This document shows positions 34,337-45,136 of a stretch of DNA of 64,000 nt, piece after piece. The position numbers were made by a program, and so were the translations under genes. The DNA comes from Anoxybacteroides tepidamans (GTDB taxonomy: Bacteria > Bacillota > Bacilli > Bacillales > Anoxybacillaceae). The stretch covers positions 228,833 to 292,832 of the forward strand of contig NZ_JACHEP010000001.1 of the NCBI RefSeq assembly GCF_014201465.1. Reading direction: 5' to 3'. The notes beneath the pieces were generated by a model that saw only the letters and a list, made by a program, of their open reading frames with translations, was not told where the DNA came from and searched no databases. The first letter of the stretch is position 1. Every line of letters starts with the position of its first letter.

Positions 34337-34775
34337 GGCTATGTCCTATATGGCGAAATGCTTGCTTTACTTTTCGCTTTTCCCGTTGATACGGAATATG
34401 TAGCTGTTTTAAAAGCTCCTCTACTAGGTAGTCGTACTGAACGAGCATTTCTTCTCCTTCGAATTGTGCAGGCAAATGGCGGTTCCCAAGCTGATGCGCA
34501 ATTTCCCCCATCTGCTTGATCGATGTCGGGCGAATGACCAACAAGTCATCAGGAAGGACGCTGACAACGATCATGTTTTTCTCATCCATGAATAAAATAT
34601 CGCCATCGGTTAATTCCTTTGCCTCTTGTAAACGAATGCCTATTTCGGTTCCATGATCCGTCACCACTCGTTGAATCCGTTTCACTAAATCATCACTATT
34701 CATATATACACGTTCCGTGTGTGGCGGGAAATGATCTAATGTTCGGATATTTCCAATAATTTTTTCAACAATCAT
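34326..34775 (-). CDS. ureE: Urease accessory nickel-binding protein UreE
   Basis: The 149-residue protein has the UreE N-terminal peptide-binding domain and the C-terminal metal-binding domain with [10 protein letters not shown]. The tail ends in HIGHSHAG, a short form of the His-rich tail of other UreE proteins. The ATG at 34775 follows GAGGTGG. It delivers nickel to UreG. Confidence 0.94.
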   Translation of the reverse strand: MIVEKIIGNIRTLDHFPPHTERVYMNSDDLVKRIQRVVTDHGTEIGIRLQEAKELTDGDILFMDEKNMIVVSVLPDDLLVIRPTSIKQMGEIAHQLGNRHLPAQFEGEEMLVQYDYLVEELLKQLHIPYQREKRKVKQAFRHIGHSHAG

Positions 34776-34786
34776 GTTTGACCACC

Positions 34787-36496
34787 TCAAAATAAAAAGT
34801 ATCGTTGTGCCATCGGAACGATTTCAGCTGGTTCACATGTAATAAGCTTGCCATCCACTTTCACTTCGTACGTTTGCGGATCGACCTCAATCTTTGGCAT
34901 CGCGTTGTTATGCACCATGTCATGTTTAGATAAGTTCCGAATATTCTCTACCGGCCGAATCATTTTTTGCAAATTCAATTTTTGTGGAATTTCAAGCTCC
35001 AACGCTGCTTTCGATACGAATGTAATCGATGTGTTATATAACGATTTTCCATAGCTCGCAAACATCGGCCGATATATGACTGGCTGCGGTGTTGGAATGC
35101 TGGCGTTTGGATCCCCCATTACACTATAGGCAATCATGCCACCTTTTAAAACGAGTTCCGGTTTTACGCCAAAAAATGCCGGATGCCAAACGACTAAATC
35201 AGCTAATTTGCCTACTTCTACCGATCCGACGTATTGATGAATCCCATGGGTAATCGCTGGATTGATCGTATATTTGGCGATGTAACGTTTGACGCGAAAA
35301 TTATCGCCTCTTCCTTTCTCCTCAGGCAATTTTCCAAATTGCTTTTTCATCTTATCCGCCGTTTGCCACGTTCGCAAAATTACCTCTCCGACGCGTCCCA
35401 TCGCTTGCGAATCGGAGCTAATCATGCTAAAGACGCCTAAATCATGGAGAATATCTTCCGCCGCAATCGTTTCTTTCCGAATGCGCGAATCGGCAAAAGC
35501 AATATCTTCAGGAACAGACGGATCTAAATGATGACAAACCATCAACATATCTAAATGCTCATCTAGCGTATTTTTTGTGTAAGGTCTCGTTGGATTCGTA
35601 GAAGAAGGTAATATATTTGGAAAACTTGCGACTTTAATAATATCTGGCGCATGCCCTCCGCCTGCTCCTTCCGTATGATAGGTGTGGATCACGCGCCCGT
35701 TAATCGCCCTTAGCGTATGTTCAACAAATCCCCCTTCATTCAGCGTATCGGTATGAATTGCCACTTGCACATCATATTCGTCAGCGACCTGCAAGCTCGT
35801 ATCAATCGCTGCGGCTGTTGTCCCCCAATCTTCATGAAGCTTCAACCCAATAGCTCCTGCGCGAATTTGCTCCGCTAACGGTTCTTTCGACGATGCGTTC
35901 CCTTTCCCTAAAAACCCTAGATTCATCGGAAACGCTTCAGCCGCTTCCAACATGCGATAAATGTTCCATTCTCCAGGGGTGCATGTCGTCGCATTTGTCC
36001 CTGTCGCCGGCCCTGTTCCGCCGCCGATCATTGTCGTAATTCCCGATGACAAAGCCGTTTCGATTTGTTGCGGGCAAATAAAGTGAATATGGGCGTCAAT
36101 TCCCCCTGCGGTGACAATTTTTCCTTCCGCTGCAATAATTTCTGTCGCTGCTCCGATCGTAATATTCACCCCGTCCATCAACAACGGATTACCCGCTTTC
36201 CCAATCGCCGCAATCTTCCCATCTTTAATGCCGATATCGGCTTTATAAATTCCCGTATAGTCAACAATGATCGCATTTGTCAGCACTAAATCCATCGATT
36301 CCGAACGTGTGGCAAGCGGATGCTGTCCCATTCCGTCACGAATCACTTTCCCGCCGCCGAATTTGACTTCATCACCATAAACGGTAAAATCTTTTTCAAT
36401 CTCAATCCATAAATCGGTATCAGCCAAACGGACGCAATCGCCTGTTGTCGGCCCAAACATATCTGCATATTGTTGCCGTGACATTTGAAAACTCAT
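34787..36496 (-). CDS. ureC: Urease alpha subunit UreC
   Basis: The 569-residue catalytic subunit hydrolyses urea to ammonia and carbamate with a dinickel centre. The nickel ligands are visible: His-x-His in [14 protein letters not shown], the carbamylated Lys in [12 protein letters not shown], His in [12 protein letters not shown] and [15 protein letters not shown], the flap segment MVCHHLDP and Asp in [12 protein letters not shown]. Length is normal. Its start overlaps ureB by four bases (ATGA). Confidence 0.98.
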   Translation of the reverse strand: MSFQMSRQQYADMFGPTTGDCVRLADTDLWIEIEKDFTVYGDEVKFGGGKVIRDGMGQHPLATRSESMDLVLTNAIIVDYTGIYKADIGIKDGKIAAIGKAGNPLLMDGVNITIGAATEIIAAEGKIVTAGGIDAHIHFICPQQIETALSSGITTMIGGGTGPATGTNATTCTPGEWNIYRMLEAAEAFPMNLGFLGKGNASSKEPLAEQIRAGAIGLKLHEDWGTTAAAIDTSLQVADEYDVQVAIHTDTLNEGGFVEHTLRAINGRVIHTYHTEGAGGGHAPDIIKVASFPNILPSSTNPTRPYTKNTLDEHLDMLMVCHHLDPSVPEDIAFADSRIRKETIAAEDILHDLGVFSMISSDSQAMGRVGEVILRTWQTADKMKKQFGKLPEEKGRGDNFRVKRYIAKYTINPAITHGIHQYVGSVEVGKLADLVVWHPAFFGVKPELVLKGGMIAYSVMGDPNASIPTPQPVIYRPMFASYGKSLYNTSITFVSKAALELEIPQKLNLQKMIRPVENIRNLSKHDMVHNNAMPKIEVDPQTYEVKVDGKLITCEPAEIVPMAQRYFLF

Positions 36497-36828
36497 CGCA
36501 TGACTCCCCCTTTCTCACCTTCATCCAGCGGCCCGTTGACTAACTGATTCAATCCGTAAACACGGCGCTCCCCGGAAAACGGGACTAATTCCACTTGTTT
36601 CGCATCACCAGGCTCAAAACGCACCGCCGTCCCTGCTGGAATATTTAAGTGTTTCCCATACGCCGATTGGCGATCAAATTCAAGAAACGAGTTCACTTCA
36701 AAAAAGTGAAAGTGAGATCCAACTTGAATCGGACGATCTCCACGATTTGTCACGACCAGTTTTGTAATCGGTTTATGGCGATTACAAACGATCGTATCTT
36801 CTTTTAACAAATATTCTCCTGGAATCAT
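36493..36828 (-). CDS. ureB: Urease beta subunit UreB
   Basis: The 111-residue structural subunit has the family core [11 protein letters not shown] and the [10 protein letters not shown] segment near the C-terminal third. It assembles with UreA and UreC. It starts 12 bases after ureA. Confidence 0.97.
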   Translation of the reverse strand: MIPGEYLLKEDTIVCNRHKPITKLVVTNRGDRPIQVGSHFHFFEVNSFLEFDRQSAYGKHLNIPAGTAVRFEPGDAKQVELVPFSGERRVYGLNQLVNGPLDEGEKGGVMR

Positions 36829-36840
36829 CGTATCCCCCCT

Positions 36841-37143
36841 TTAACGAATTGGCTGATGAACCGTCACGAGCTTTGTGCCGTCGGGAAATGTGGCTTCCAC
36901 TTGTATGTCTTCAATCATTTCTGGCACCCCTTCCATTACATCATCGCGAGATAAAATCGTTGTCCCGTATTGCATTAACTCCGCCACCGTCCGCCCATCT
37001 CGCGCACCTTCTAAAATTTCATACGTAATAAGCGCGACTGCTTCGGGATAATTTAACTTCACCCCTCTTTCTTTGCGGCGGCGTGCGAGATCGGCTGCAA
37101 CGACAATAAGCAACTTCTCCTGTTCACGAGCGGTTAACTTCAA
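36841..37143 (-). CDS. ureA: Urease gamma subunit UreA
   Basis: The 100-residue subunit reads [20 protein letters not shown] at its start and ends TVHQPIR, as in other UreA proteins. I chose TTG at 37143, which gives exactly the family length and has a GGAAGAGG site; the frame is open 13 codons further up without a family match. It follows urtE by 55 bases. Confidence 0.96.
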   Translation of the reverse strand: MKLTAREQEKLLIVVAADLARRRKERGVKLNYPEAVALITYEILEGARDGRTVAELMQYGTTILSRDDVMEGVPEMIEDIQVEATFPDGTKLVTVHQPIR

Positions 37144-37198
37144 TGGCCTCTTCCCCTTCCTATATATTTCGCAAACTAGCATTTCTTCTCGAGATGAT

Positions 37199-37900
37199 TC
37201 ACACTGTCAAAAACTGTTGAACGTCGCTTTTGCTCGTTTTACTCACATGCCCTTGCGCAACAACTATGCCGCGATCGAAAATGTAAAAGTAGTCGGCGCA
37301 TGAAAAAGCTAAATCTAGGCTATGCTCGACAAGTACAATCCCGACCATTTTTTCTTTTGCAATTTTCATGATAACATCACGAATCAGTTGTACGATCGAT
37401 GGCTGAATGCCTTCCATCGGTTCATCAAGCAAAAGCAGCTTTGGCTGTCCAATCAGCGCACGGGCAATGGCAAGCTGCTGCTGTTGCCCGCCGCTTAAAT
37501 CTCCTCCTTTTCGATGCAACATGTCTTTTAATATAGGAAATAATTCATAAATCTCTTCTAAAACGTGTGACGAATTGATTTTTTTAGGAAGCGCCTCGAA
37601 TCCTAACAATAAATTTTCTTCGACCGTTAATGTCGGAAAAATTTCCCTTCCTTGTGGAACATAGCCAATTCCTCTTCTTACCCTCTGTTCCGGCGGCAAT
37701 GATGTAATATCCTCACCCTCCCATTCGATGTTGCCCCTCATCGGTTTGATCAATCCGATGATGCTTTTCATAAGCGTCGTTTTTCCGACACCATTTCGCC
37801 CTAGCACTGCCGTCACACATCCTTTTTGTACGTCCATGCTTACGTTTTCTAACACAACGCTTTGTTCATATCCGGCTGTCACATTTCGAACGCTTAACAC
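37199..37900 (-). CDS. urtE: Urea ABC transporter ATPase UrtE
   Basis: The 233-residue LivF-type ATPase has Walker A in [15 protein letters not shown], the signature [16 protein letters not shown] and Walker B in [14 protein letters not shown]. It powers urea uptake with UrtD. It overlaps the end of urtD by seven bases. Confidence 0.94.
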   Translation of the reverse strand: MLSVRNVTAGYEQSVVLENVSMDVQKGCVTAVLGRNGVGKTTLMKSIIGLIKPMRGNIEWEGEDITSLPPEQRVRRGIGYVPQGREIFPTLTVEENLLLGFEALPKKINSSHVLEEIYELFPILKDMLHRKGGDLSGGQQQQLAIARALIGQPKLLLLDEPMEGIQPSIVQLIRDVIMKIAKEKMVGIVLVEHSLDLAFSCADYFYIFDRGIVVAQGHVSKTSKSDVQQFLTV

Positions 37901-38643
37901 GCTTTCTCCTCTCTTCCTAAATAAATTTCGACTACTTTTTCATTTTGCTGAATGTCTTCCATCGTCCCTTCACACAATACTTTCCCTTCATGCATCACCG
38001 TCACTTGCTTTGAAAAACGACGCACAAAATCCATATCATGTTCGACAATCACAACTGCACAATCGCGAGCAATTTCATGGATCAATTCCCCTGTGCGTTC
38101 CCGTTCCGCGGCACTCATTCCTGCAATCGGTTCATCAAGCAGCAACAGTTGAGGAAACTGAATCAGCTGCATGCCGATTTCGAGCCACTGCTTCTGACCG
38201 TGTGAAAGAGAACCAGCCTTTTGATCAGCATAATCGAGTAATTCGATACGTTGTAATAACGTGATGATCATATCCCGATCTGCCTCTGACATCTTTGCCC
38301 GTAAAACAGCAAATAGCCCGCGATCTTGTTTTAAAGCCAGTTCCATGTTTTCCCATACGGTCAACTGATGAAAAATCGATGGGCTTTGAAATTTCCGAGA
38401 AATGCCAAGCTGTACAATTTTGTGTTCCGGCATATCGGTAATATCGTGTGAGTAAAATAACACTTTTCCGCTGCTTGCCCTTGTTTTACCGCAAATCACA
38501 TCTAATAGCGTCGTCTTTCCCGCTCCGTTTGGCCCGATTAAAAATCGTACTTCATGTGGATAAACTTTCAAATCAGCCCCTTGCAACGCATAAAACCCGT
38601 CAAAATCTACTGACACGCTGCAGCACATGAGAACTGGCTTCAT
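37894..38643 (-). CDS. urtD: Urea ABC transporter ATPase UrtD
   Basis: The 249-residue LivG-type ATPase has Walker A in IGPNGAGKTTLLDVICG, the signature LSHGQKQWLEIGM and Walker B in LLLLDEPIAGM. The conserved FQSPSIFHQLTVWEN stretch follows the Q-loop. The frame overlaps the end of urtC by 44 bases. Confidence 0.94.
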   Translation of the reverse strand: MKPVLMCCSVSVDFDGFYALQGADLKVYPHEVRFLIGPNGAGKTTLLDVICGKTRASSGKVLFYSHDITDMPEHKIVQLGISRKFQSPSIFHQLTVWENMELALKQDRGLFAVLRAKMSEADRDMIITLLQRIELLDYADQKAGSLSHGQKQWLEIGMQLIQFPQLLLLDEPIAGMSAAERERTGELIHEIARDCAVVIVEHDMDFVRRFSKQVTVMHEGKVLCEGTMEDIQQNEKVVEIYLGREEKAC

Positions 38644-39673
38644 TTGCTCTCACTTCCCCTTGTTTTTTTCGTTGTCTAACAGACTGATATACGCCTGTTA
38701 GCCCGTTTGGCAAGAACAGCACGACAGCAATAAATAATCCCCCTAAAAACAGCAGCCATATATCAGGATAATTTTCGCTAAAAAAGCTTTTCGCACCGTT
38801 CGTCACAATGGCACCGATGATCGCTCCGATTAACGAACTTCTTCCGCCGACGGCAACCCATAGCACCATTTCAATGGAAGGAATAATTCCCATCATTGCC
38901 GGAGAAATAAGCCCTACCTGCAGCACAAACATCGCTCCTGCTATTCCGGCAAAAGCGGCGGAAAGGCTATATACAAACACTTTATACGTAGTCGGATTAA
39001 ATCCTAAAAAGCGGACCCGGTTTTCACTATCCCGAATCGCAACAAGCACCCGACCGAATCGACTCCTCGTTAACCAGCGCGAGAAAAGAAACATCGACAA
39101 AAGCAAAACAACGGTTAATAAATAAAGAACGATTTGTGTAAGAGGAGAAGATAGCGAGAACCCAAAAACGGTAGAAAAATTCGTTAACCCGTTTGTTCCC
39201 CCGGTCCATTCTTGCTTTCCGATAAATAATGTCACAAAAACAACCACGATCGCTTGGGATAATAATGAAAAATAAACACCTTTAATTCGATTTCTAAACG
39301 TAAAATAGCTTAAAAACATCGCTAGAAGCACCGGAACAATAATGGCGGAAGAAATGGCAATAACCGGCTGTTCAAACGGTTTCCAAAACCAAGGGAGCTT
39401 ATTTACACCGCTCCATTCCATAAAGTCGGGTAAACGACCACCGGAAGCCTCCAGTTTTAAATACATCGCCATGCAATAAGCTCCTAAGCCAAAATATACA
39501 CCGTGACCTAAACTTAAAATGCCGGTATAGCCCCAAATTAAAGAAATGCCGATCGCAATCATCGCAAAACAAAGAAATTTCCCAAGCAGCGACAAACGAA
39601 ATTCCGTTAAATAAAACGGTGCTAAAAACAAAGCAAGAAAAAACAGCCAATACATCCAGTTCTTTTTGATCAT
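38600..39673 (-). CDS. urtC: Urea ABC transporter permease UrtC
   Basis: The 357-residue LivM-type permease has about ten membrane helices and the family segments GYTGILSLGHGVYFGLGAY and GVYFSLLSQAIVV. It forms the membrane channel with UrtB. It begins 12 bases after urtB. Confidence 0.94.
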   Translation of the reverse strand: MIKKNWMYWLFFLALFLAPFYLTEFRLSLLGKFLCFAMIAIGISLIWGYTGILSLGHGVYFGLGAYCMAMYLKLEASGGRLPDFMEWSGVNKLPWFWKPFEQPVIAISSAIIVPVLLAMFLSYFTFRNRIKGVYFSLLSQAIVVVFVTLFIGKQEWTGGTNGLTNFSTVFGFSLSSPLTQIVLYLLTVVLLLSMFLFSRWLTRSRFGRVLVAIRDSENRVRFLGFNPTTYKVFVYSLSAAFAGIAGAMFVLQVGLISPAMMGIIPSIEMVLWVAVGGRSSLIGAIIGAIVTNGAKSFFSENYPDIWLLFLGGLFIAVVLFLPNGLTGVYQSVRQRKKQGEVRANEASSHVLQRVSRF

Positions 39674-39685
39674 TTTTGACCCCCC

Positions 39686-40585
39686 TTAATCGAGTGATCT
39701 CGTTTTCATGCTCACAAGTCCAGAAGGCTTCCATTGCAAAAAGACAATAATCAACGCAAACGTAATCACTTTTGCCATCGTGGCACTTGTCGAATATTCG
39801 GTCAATGTACCAATCAATCCGATTCCAAATGCCCCTAAAACTGTTCCGATTACTTTCCCTACTCCCCCTAAAATAACGACCATAAATGCATCGACAATAT
39901 AATACGTTCCGATCGTTGGACCAATCGGACCGAGCAGCGTTAATGCACAACCTGCCAAACCCGCAAAGCCGGATCCGATCGCAAAAGCGTATGCGTCTAC
40001 TTTTTGCGTAGAAATGCCAAGGCATGCGGCCATATCCCGGTTAAGTGTAACCGCCCTTATTCTTCGGCCAGCTGCTGTTTTATTTAAATACATATAAAGT
40101 ACAAAGATTGACACGGCGACAAATGCTAAAATGAACAACCGTTTATACGGAAACACCATTCCCGCAACATGAACCCCTCCATCTAACCATTCGGGAGGAA
40201 GTACCGCCACATTGGGAGCACCGAAAATCGTCCGCGCCATTTGCTGTAAAATCAAGCTCACCCCCCACGTTGCCAGTAAACTATCCAACGGCCGGTGATA
40301 TAGGTGGTGAATTAACGATTTTTCCAATCCTAAACCAAGGAGAGCAGAAACAAAAAAGGAGACAGGAATAGCGATGACATAATAATAGTCCATCGATTGC
40401 GGTGCATACTGCGCAAAAAACTGTTGAACAACGTACGTCGCATAAGCTCCAACCATAATCAATTCGCCATGAGCCATGTTGATGACGCCCATTAACCCAA
40501 ACGTAATCGCCAACCCAATGGCAATGAAAAGCATGATCGAACCTAAGCTTAAACCGTTAAACAATTGTGTCACAAAAACTGACAA
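39686..40585 (-). CDS. urtB: Urea ABC transporter permease UrtB
   Basis: The 299-residue LivH-type permease has about eight membrane helices and the segments VINMAHGELIMVGAY and DAFMVVILGGVGKVIGT. The start is TTG at 40585, six bases after AAGGGGGGTA; the frame is open further up but lies in the short gap after urtA. Confidence 0.94.
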   Translation of the reverse strand: MSVFVTQLFNGLSLGSIMLFIAIGLAITFGLMGVINMAHGELIMVGAYATYVVQQFFAQYAPQSMDYYYVIAIPVSFFVSALLGLGLEKSLIHHLYHRPLDSLLATWGVSLILQQMARTIFGAPNVAVLPPEWLDGGVHVAGMVFPYKRLFILAFVAVSIFVLYMYLNKTAAGRRIRAVTLNRDMAACLGISTQKVDAYAFAIGSGFAGLAGCALTLLGPIGPTIGTYYIVDAFMVVILGGVGKVIGTVLGAFGIGLIGTLTEYSTSATMAKVITFALIIVFLQWKPSGLVSMKTRSLD

Positions 40586-40644
40586 GGAAATACCCCCCTT
40601 CTTTAGGAGAGGAAAGGAGCATAACCCCTTTCCCACAAATGTAT

Positions 40645-41904
40645 TTAATTCATCAAGTCTTTTGCCCATGGATAGCTTTTTAAATAAGGATCTGGCTTAA
40701 CAGCTTCCCCAGAATTCCATAATTCTTTAAATTGACCATCCGGTTGGATTTCTCCTATTCTCACAATCTTCCATGTATGTTGTGTTTCCCCGTCGATTTT
40801 TACCGTTCCGCCAGGCGCCTTATACTCGATGCCATCAGCTGCTTTTTTCACCTTATCTACATCAAACGAGCCGGCTTTTTTCACCGCTTCGGCCCATAAA
40901 TGAACAGCAAAGTACGCTGCTTCGATCGGGTCATCTGTGACGCGGTCTTTTCCATACTTCTCTTTATATTTCTCTACAAATACTTTGTTTTCCGGTGTGT
41001 CCGTTGACTGAAAATAGTTCCATACCGCAAGATGGCCGGCCAATACATCACCGCCAATTCCGCGAATTTCTTCTTCGGCGATGCTCACAGACATAACCGT
41101 TAAATCCTTTGCTGTAATCCCAGCGTCTTTTAATTGTTTGAAGAACGCGACATTGCTGTCCCCGTTGAGCGTGTTAAACACTACATCTGGCTTCACGTCT
41201 TTAATTTTGCTAATAATCGTGCTATAATCTGTATGGCCAAGCGGCGTATATTCTTCACCGACCAATTGCCCGCCTTCCGCTTTTAATTGAGCTTTAATAA
41301 TTTTATTTGCCGTGCGCGGGAACACATAATCCGAACCAAGCAAGAAAAATTTCTTTCCTTTATTTTGTAACAACCAGCTTACCGCTGGAACGATTTGTTG
41401 GTTCGTCGTGGCACCTGTATAAAAAATATTTGGTGAAGACTCCATCCCTTCATATTGGACTGGATACCAAAGCAACCCATTATTTTGTTCGACGACCGGA
41501 AGCATCGCTTTGCGGCTCGCTGATGTCCATCCGCCAAAGATTGTCACTACTTTATCTTTCTGTAGTAGCTTTTTCGCCTTTTCCGCAAACGTTGGCCAGT
41601 CTGAGGCCCCATCTTCAATGACAGGCTCAATTTTTTTTCCTAATAACCCCCCAGATTCATTAATCTCTTCAATCGCCATTAATTCCGCATCTCGCAGCGA
41701 TACCTCGCTGATCGCCATCGTGCCGCTCAATGAGTGAAGTATCCCTACTTTGACAGTGTCGTTTGTTTCCGATGTGCTGCTTTCTTTCTTCTTTTCTTTC
41801 GCCTCATCGACTGCCGATGATGCAGCACATCCGCTCAGTACCAATAAACTTCCGCATAAAAGCAAGCTGAGCCATTTCAATCCATTCCCTTTTAACCTCT
41901 TCAT
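40645..41904 (-). CDS. urtA: Urea ABC transporter substrate-binding lipoprotein UrtA
   Basis: The 419-residue receptor has a signal peptide ending in LVLSGC, a lipobox. The mature part is a LivK/FmdD-type periplasmic-binding fold with [44 protein letters not shown] and [12 protein letters not shown], all typical of UrtA. It captures urea outside the cell. It is the first gene of the urtABCDE-ureABCEFGD-ureH series, preceded by a GlnR-type promoter. Confidence 0.96.
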   Translation of the reverse strand: MKRLKGNGLKWLSLLLCGSLLVLSGCAASSAVDEAKEKKKESSTSETNDTVKVGILHSLSGTMAISEVSLRDAELMAIEEINESGGLLGKKIEPVIEDGASDWPTFAEKAKKLLQKDKVVTIFGGWTSASRKAMLPVVEQNNGLLWYPVQYEGMESSPNIFYTGATTNQQIVPAVSWLLQNKGKKFFLLGSDYVFPRTANKIIKAQLKAEGGQLVGEEYTPLGHTDYSTIISKIKDVKPDVVFNTLNGDSNVAFFKQLKDAGITAKDLTVMSVSIAEEEIRGIGGDVLAGHLAVWNYFQSTDTPENKVFVEKYKEKYGKDRVTDDPIEAAYFAVHLWAEAVKKAGSFDVDKVKKAADGIEYKAPGGTVKIDGETQHTWKIVRIGEIQPDGQFKELWNSGEAVKPDPYLKSYPWAKDLMN

Positions 41905-41921
41905 GTGAACACCCCTTACAA

Positions 41922-42020
41922 GATTCTAATTATTTATGATATAATTAGAATCAGGCATATACCGACGTATGTAATGCCTGATTTATAAGGAATTTTCTCA
42001 TGGCCGTGAGAAAATTCCTT
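41922..42020 (-). promoter_or_regulatory. urtA leader with three consecutive hairpins
   Basis: Three stems lie between the promoter and urtA: AAGGAATTTTCTCA (41987-42000) with 42007-42020, TCAGGCAT (41951-41958) with ATGCCTGA (41974-41981) plus an inner ATAC/GTAT, and GATTCTAATTAT (41922-41933) with 41941-41952. The last ends five bases from the ribosome site. The first has a T-run only on the plus strand. They match no riboswitch class that I recognise. Confidence 0.5.
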
Positions 42021-42038
42021 TTTTTCTTCACCCCCTTA

Positions 42039-42106
42039 TGTAATATTTTATTACAAAAGATGTAATATTCTCTGACATTATACATAATTTTATACAATTA
42101 AGTCAA
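42039..42106 (-). promoter_or_regulatory. urtA promoter with two GlnR/TnrA boxes
   Basis: On the minus strand TTGACT (42106-42101) and TATAAT (42082-42077) are 18 bases apart. TGTAATATTTTATTACA (42039-42055) fits the GlnR/TnrA consensus TGTNANAWWWTNTNACA at every position, and TGTAATATTCTCTGACA (42061-42077) fits with one mismatch. The boxes are 22 bases apart, two helical turns, and cover the -10 and the start region, so GlnR binding should repress when nitrogen is plentiful. Confidence 0.8.
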
Positions 42107-42214
42107 CAAAAAATTCTGAATACAATATATATTAAACGTGTATTGTTACAAAAATTATCACAAGGTGATTTTAAGTTCCTATAACTATATAAATACAACT
42201 GGGAGGCTTAACTT

Positions 42215-42289
42215 ATGGCGGACGAAAAAGCAGACTCCCTATTTTTTCGACTGTCGGAGGCGGTCCACCATGCAACAAAAAAGGACTGA
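42215..42289 (+). CDS. Possible 24-residue microprotein
   Basis: An ATG lies eight bases after GGGAGG and opens the frame MADEKADSLFFRLSEAVHHA ending TKKD. The peptide is an amphipathic, soluble helix. It points away from urtA, about 140 bases from the GlnR/TnrA boxes. A weak TATAAC lies upstream near 42180. The stop falls in the stem of the terminator of the facing mmsA gene. I recognise no family. Confidence 0.35.
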   Translation: MADEKADSLFFRLSEAVHHATKKD

Positions 42290-42309
42290 GTCTGTTGCTT
42301 CAGTCCTTT
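42272..42309 (-). terminator. Terminator of the adh-mmsA unit
   Basis: AAAGGACTGA (42280-42289) pairs with TCAGTCCTTT (42300-42309), and the minus strand continues in TTTTTTG counting the stem end. It begins 26 bases after the mmsA stop. Confidence 0.8.
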
Positions 42310-42334
42310 GCACTTAATTACAATAATTGCTGCT

Positions 42335-43804
42335 TCAATACCTCGCCGTCACCATTTTTTTGCGCGTATAAAATTCGACGCCGTCGCGGCCATTTGCATG
42401 AAGGTCCCCGTAGAAAGAGTTTTTATATCCAGAGAATGGGAAAAATGCCATCGGTGCCGGGACTGCCACGTTTACCCCAAGCATTCCGGCATCGATTTCT
42501 TCGCGGAATTGACGGATCGCTTTCGCGCTATCGGTATAAATGCACGCGCCGTTCGCAAATTCGGACTTGTTGGCGATTCGAATGGCTTCATCCAAATCAC
42601 GAGCCCGAACAACCGACAAGACAGGAGCGAAAATTTCATCTGTCCAAATCGTCATGCACGGTTTGACGTGATCAAAAATCGTCGGGCCGATAAAGTATCC
42701 TTCCCCGCTTGCCGCGGCGTCGCAGCGGCCGTCACGGACAAGCATCGCTCCTTCTTTTTCGCCGATTTCAATATATTTGATGGTCCGTTCTTTATGCGTC
42801 TGGCGAATGACCGGACCTAAAAAGACATCTTCCTGCAATCCGTTGCCGATTTTAATCTCGTCCGCCGCTTTCTTTAAACGTTCCACAAGCTCGTCGGCAA
42901 TATTGCCGACAGCTACGACAACAGAACACGCCATGCATCGTTCTCCTGCCGAACCAAACGCGGCATTAATGATATTGGTAACGGCATAATCTAAATCCGC
43001 GTCCGGCATGACGATCGAATGGTTTTTCGCCCCGGCTAGCGCCTGCACCCGTTTTCCATGAGCCGCTGCTGTTTTATATACATATTCCGCTACCGGCTGC
43101 GAACCGACGAAAGAAATAGCTTTAATGTCTTGATGCTCTAAAATTGCGTTTACTACATCATGCGCTCCATGAACAATGTTGAGTACTCCCGGCGGCAGAC
43201 CGGCTTCCATAAATAGTTCAGCTAAACGATTTGCCAGCATCGGAGTGCGTTCTGACGGCTTTAGCACAAACGTGTTTCCGCAAGCAATCGCCAAAGGGAA
43301 CATCCAGCATGGGACCATCATTGGAAAATTGAAAGGCGTAATTCCCGCAACGACACCAAGCGGATAACGGTACATGCCTGATTCGATTCCTGTGGCAATG
43401 TCTGGAAGTTGCTGCCCCATCATTAAAGTAGGAACCCCTGCGGCAAACTCTACGCATTCGATTCCACGTTGAACCTCCCCGTACGCTTCATCATAGCTCT
43501 TGCCGTTTTCTAATGTAACAAGACGTGCTAACTCTTCCCAATGTTCAACAAGAAGCTGCTGGTAGCGGAACAAAAGGCGGGCACGGCGCGGGACCGGAAC
43601 TTTTCGCCACTCTTGAAACGCTTCTTTCGCCGCCGCAACCGCTGCATCTAACTCTTCGCGTGAAGAGATAGGCACTTTTGCCAATACTTCCCCTGTTGCG
43701 GGGTTTGGCACGATTTCTTCCTTTCCCGAAGCTGAAGCAATCCATTTTCCCCCGATAAAATTTTTCAGTGTTTTCGTTTCCATCATAGACGTCATCAATT
43801 TCAT
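42335..43804 (-). CDS. mmsA: CoA-acylating methylmalonate-semialdehyde dehydrogenase
   Basis: The 489-residue aldehyde dehydrogenase has [20 protein letters not shown], the NAD-site [12 protein letters not shown] and the catalytic Cys in [17 protein letters not shown], the signature of the MmsA/IolA group. These enzymes turn methylmalonate or malonate semialdehyde into propionyl- or acetyl-CoA in valine, propanediol-related or inositol breakdown. It follows the alcohol dehydrogenase gene by 14 bases. Since no iol genes are near, the pair more likely oxidises an alcohol through its semialdehyde. Confidence 0.92.
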   Translation of the reverse strand: MKLMTSMMETKTLKNFIGGKWIASASGKEEIVPNPATGEVLAKVPISSREELDAAVAAAKEAFQEWRKVPVPRRARLLFRYQQLLVEHWEELARLVTLENGKSYDEAYGEVQRGIECVEFAAGVPTLMMGQQLPDIATGIESGMYRYPLGVVAGITPFNFPMMVPCWMFPLAIACGNTFVLKPSERTPMLANRLAELFMEAGLPPGVLNIVHGAHDVVNAILEHQDIKAISFVGSQPVAEYVYKTAAAHGKRVQALAGAKNHSIVMPDADLDYAVTNIINAAFGSAGERCMACSVVVAVGNIADELVERLKKAADEIKIGNGLQEDVFLGPVIRQTHKERTIKYIEIGEKEGAMLVRDGRCDAAASGEGYFIGPTIFDHVKPCMTIWTDEIFAPVLSVVRARDLDEAIRIANKSEFANGACIYTDSAKAIRQFREEIDAGMLGVNVAVPAPMAFFPFSGYKNSFYGDLHANGRDGVEFYTRKKMVTARY

Positions 43805-43818
43805 ACCCCTCTCCTTTT

Positions 43819-45015
43819 TTAATAGCGCATTACTTTATGATCGAATTGATAGTCATAGCAGACATGGTAAAGCTGGACAATTTCTTCGTGAGTCGGCACG
43901 CGCGGATTATTTCCCGGGCTGCCGCTCGCCAACGCATCGGCTGCCATTTTATCAACAACCTTGTCAAACTGCTCTTTTTCAATTCCCCATGTTTTCATAT
44001 TTGGAATATGGAGATCGCGGCAGAGCTGCTTCACTTCCGAAATAAGCACATCGGCTGCTTCTTCATCGGAGACATTCTTTAACTCCGCCTTGATCAGACG
44101 GGCGATCGCCGCAAGTCTTTCTATCGCGCTCTCTTTTGTAAATTCCAGCACCCCCGGTAGCAGCATCGCATTCGACACGCCGTGCGGAACATGAAACAGT
44201 GCACCAATCGGCCTTGACATCCCGTGGACAAGTGTCACCGATGCGTTGGAAAATGCAACACCTGCCACCATCGCACCGATTGCCATCTTCTCACGCGCAT
44301 CAATATCGTTGCCGTTTCCATACGCTTGACGCAAATTCCCCATGATCGCTTCGATCGCCGATAGCGCCAACACATCGGTCACTGCATGGGCGCGCCGCGA
44401 AATATACGCTTCGATCGCATGGCATAGCGCGTCTACTCCAGTTGCCGCGGTCACCGACGGCGGACACGATACGGTTAAAAGCGGATCGACAATCGCCACA
44501 GCCGGCAATAGTTCGGGCTGGGAAATCATCATTTTGACGTTCATATTTGTATCAATGATGACCGTAACTTTCGTGACCTCGGAACCGGTGCCTGCGGTCG
44601 TCGGAACAGCGATGAGCGGAAGCGGTTTGTTCGCAAACATCTTGACATTGCCAACATAATCGCTGATCGTTCCTTTATTTGTCATCATAACCGCCACCGC
44701 TTTTGCCGTATCAATGCAGCTCCCTCCGCCAACAGCAATGATGACATCACAGCCTTCCTCGCGGCAAATGTCTAGCGCTTCCTTCACATGAATATCGGTC
44801 GGCTCCTTATCCACCCCTGTATACTTGGCAAATGGAAGCGCTTCTTTCCGTAAATGCTCTTCACAAAGCGCGACATTACCAAGCTGTTCCATGATCGGAT
44901 CGCTGATAATAAGCACTTTGTTCCCAAGCAGACGCGCCTGATTCCCGACTTCGTTAAAAGCGCCGCGTCCATATAAAATCCGGCTCGGCATGAGAAGTTG
45001 ATACACTTGTGACAT
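43819..45015 (-). CDS. Iron-containing alcohol dehydrogenase
   Basis: The 398-residue protein belongs to the Fe-ADH family, with [13 protein letters not shown] for nucleotide binding and metal ligands in the segments [33 protein letters not shown] and the downstream His residues. The ATG at 45015 follows GGAGGAGG; the frame is open 16 codons further up into the regulatory region. It oxidises or reduces an alcohol and aldehyde pair with NAD, and the neighbouring MmsA would take the aldehyde on. A sigma-54 promoter lies 44 bases upstream. Confidence 0.9.
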   Translation of the reverse strand: MSQVYQLLMPSRILYGRGAFNEVGNQARLLGNKVLIISDPIMEQLGNVALCEEHLRKEALPFAKYTGVDKEPTDIHVKEALDICREEGCDVIIAVGGGSCIDTAKAVAVMMTNKGTISDYVGNVKMFANKPLPLIAVPTTAGTGSEVTKVTVIIDTNMNVKMMISQPELLPAVAIVDPLLTVSCPPSVTAATGVDALCHAIEAYISRRAHAVTDVLALSAIEAIMGNLRQAYGNGNDIDAREKMAIGAMVAGVAFSNASVTLVHGMSRPIGALFHVPHGVSNAMLLPGVLEFTKESAIERLAAIARLIKAELKNVSDEEAADVLISEVKQLCRDLHIPNMKTWGIEKEQFDKVVDKMAADALASGSPGNNPRVPTHEEIVQLYHVCYDYQFDHKVMRY

Positions 45016-45032
45016 CGTTCCTCCTCCTTTTT

Positions 45033-45074
45033 TGATAACGCTTTCAATATGATGATCATGCAAAAGTCATGCCA
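45033..45074 (-). promoter_or_regulatory. Sigma-54 promoter and cre site of the adh-mmsA unit
   Basis: TGGCATGACTTTTGCA (45074-45059, minus strand) has the -24 GG and -12 GC with ten bases between, as in the consensus TGGCAC-N5-TTGCW. TGAAAGCGTTATCA (45046-45033) matches the CcpA cre consensus with one mismatch and covers the start site. The promoter should need the adjacent activator and be shut down by preferred sugars. Confidence 0.8.
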
Positions 45075-45136
45075 ATCCGGAATCTCTATTTTTTAACTAG
45101 TTTAAATATTCAGTTTTTTATTACCACAATAATACA

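Noticed and set aside
41922-42020. Known guanidine or purine riboswitch before urtA
   Set aside because: The loops lack the ACGR tetraloops of guanidine-II and the conserved core of purine riboswitches.
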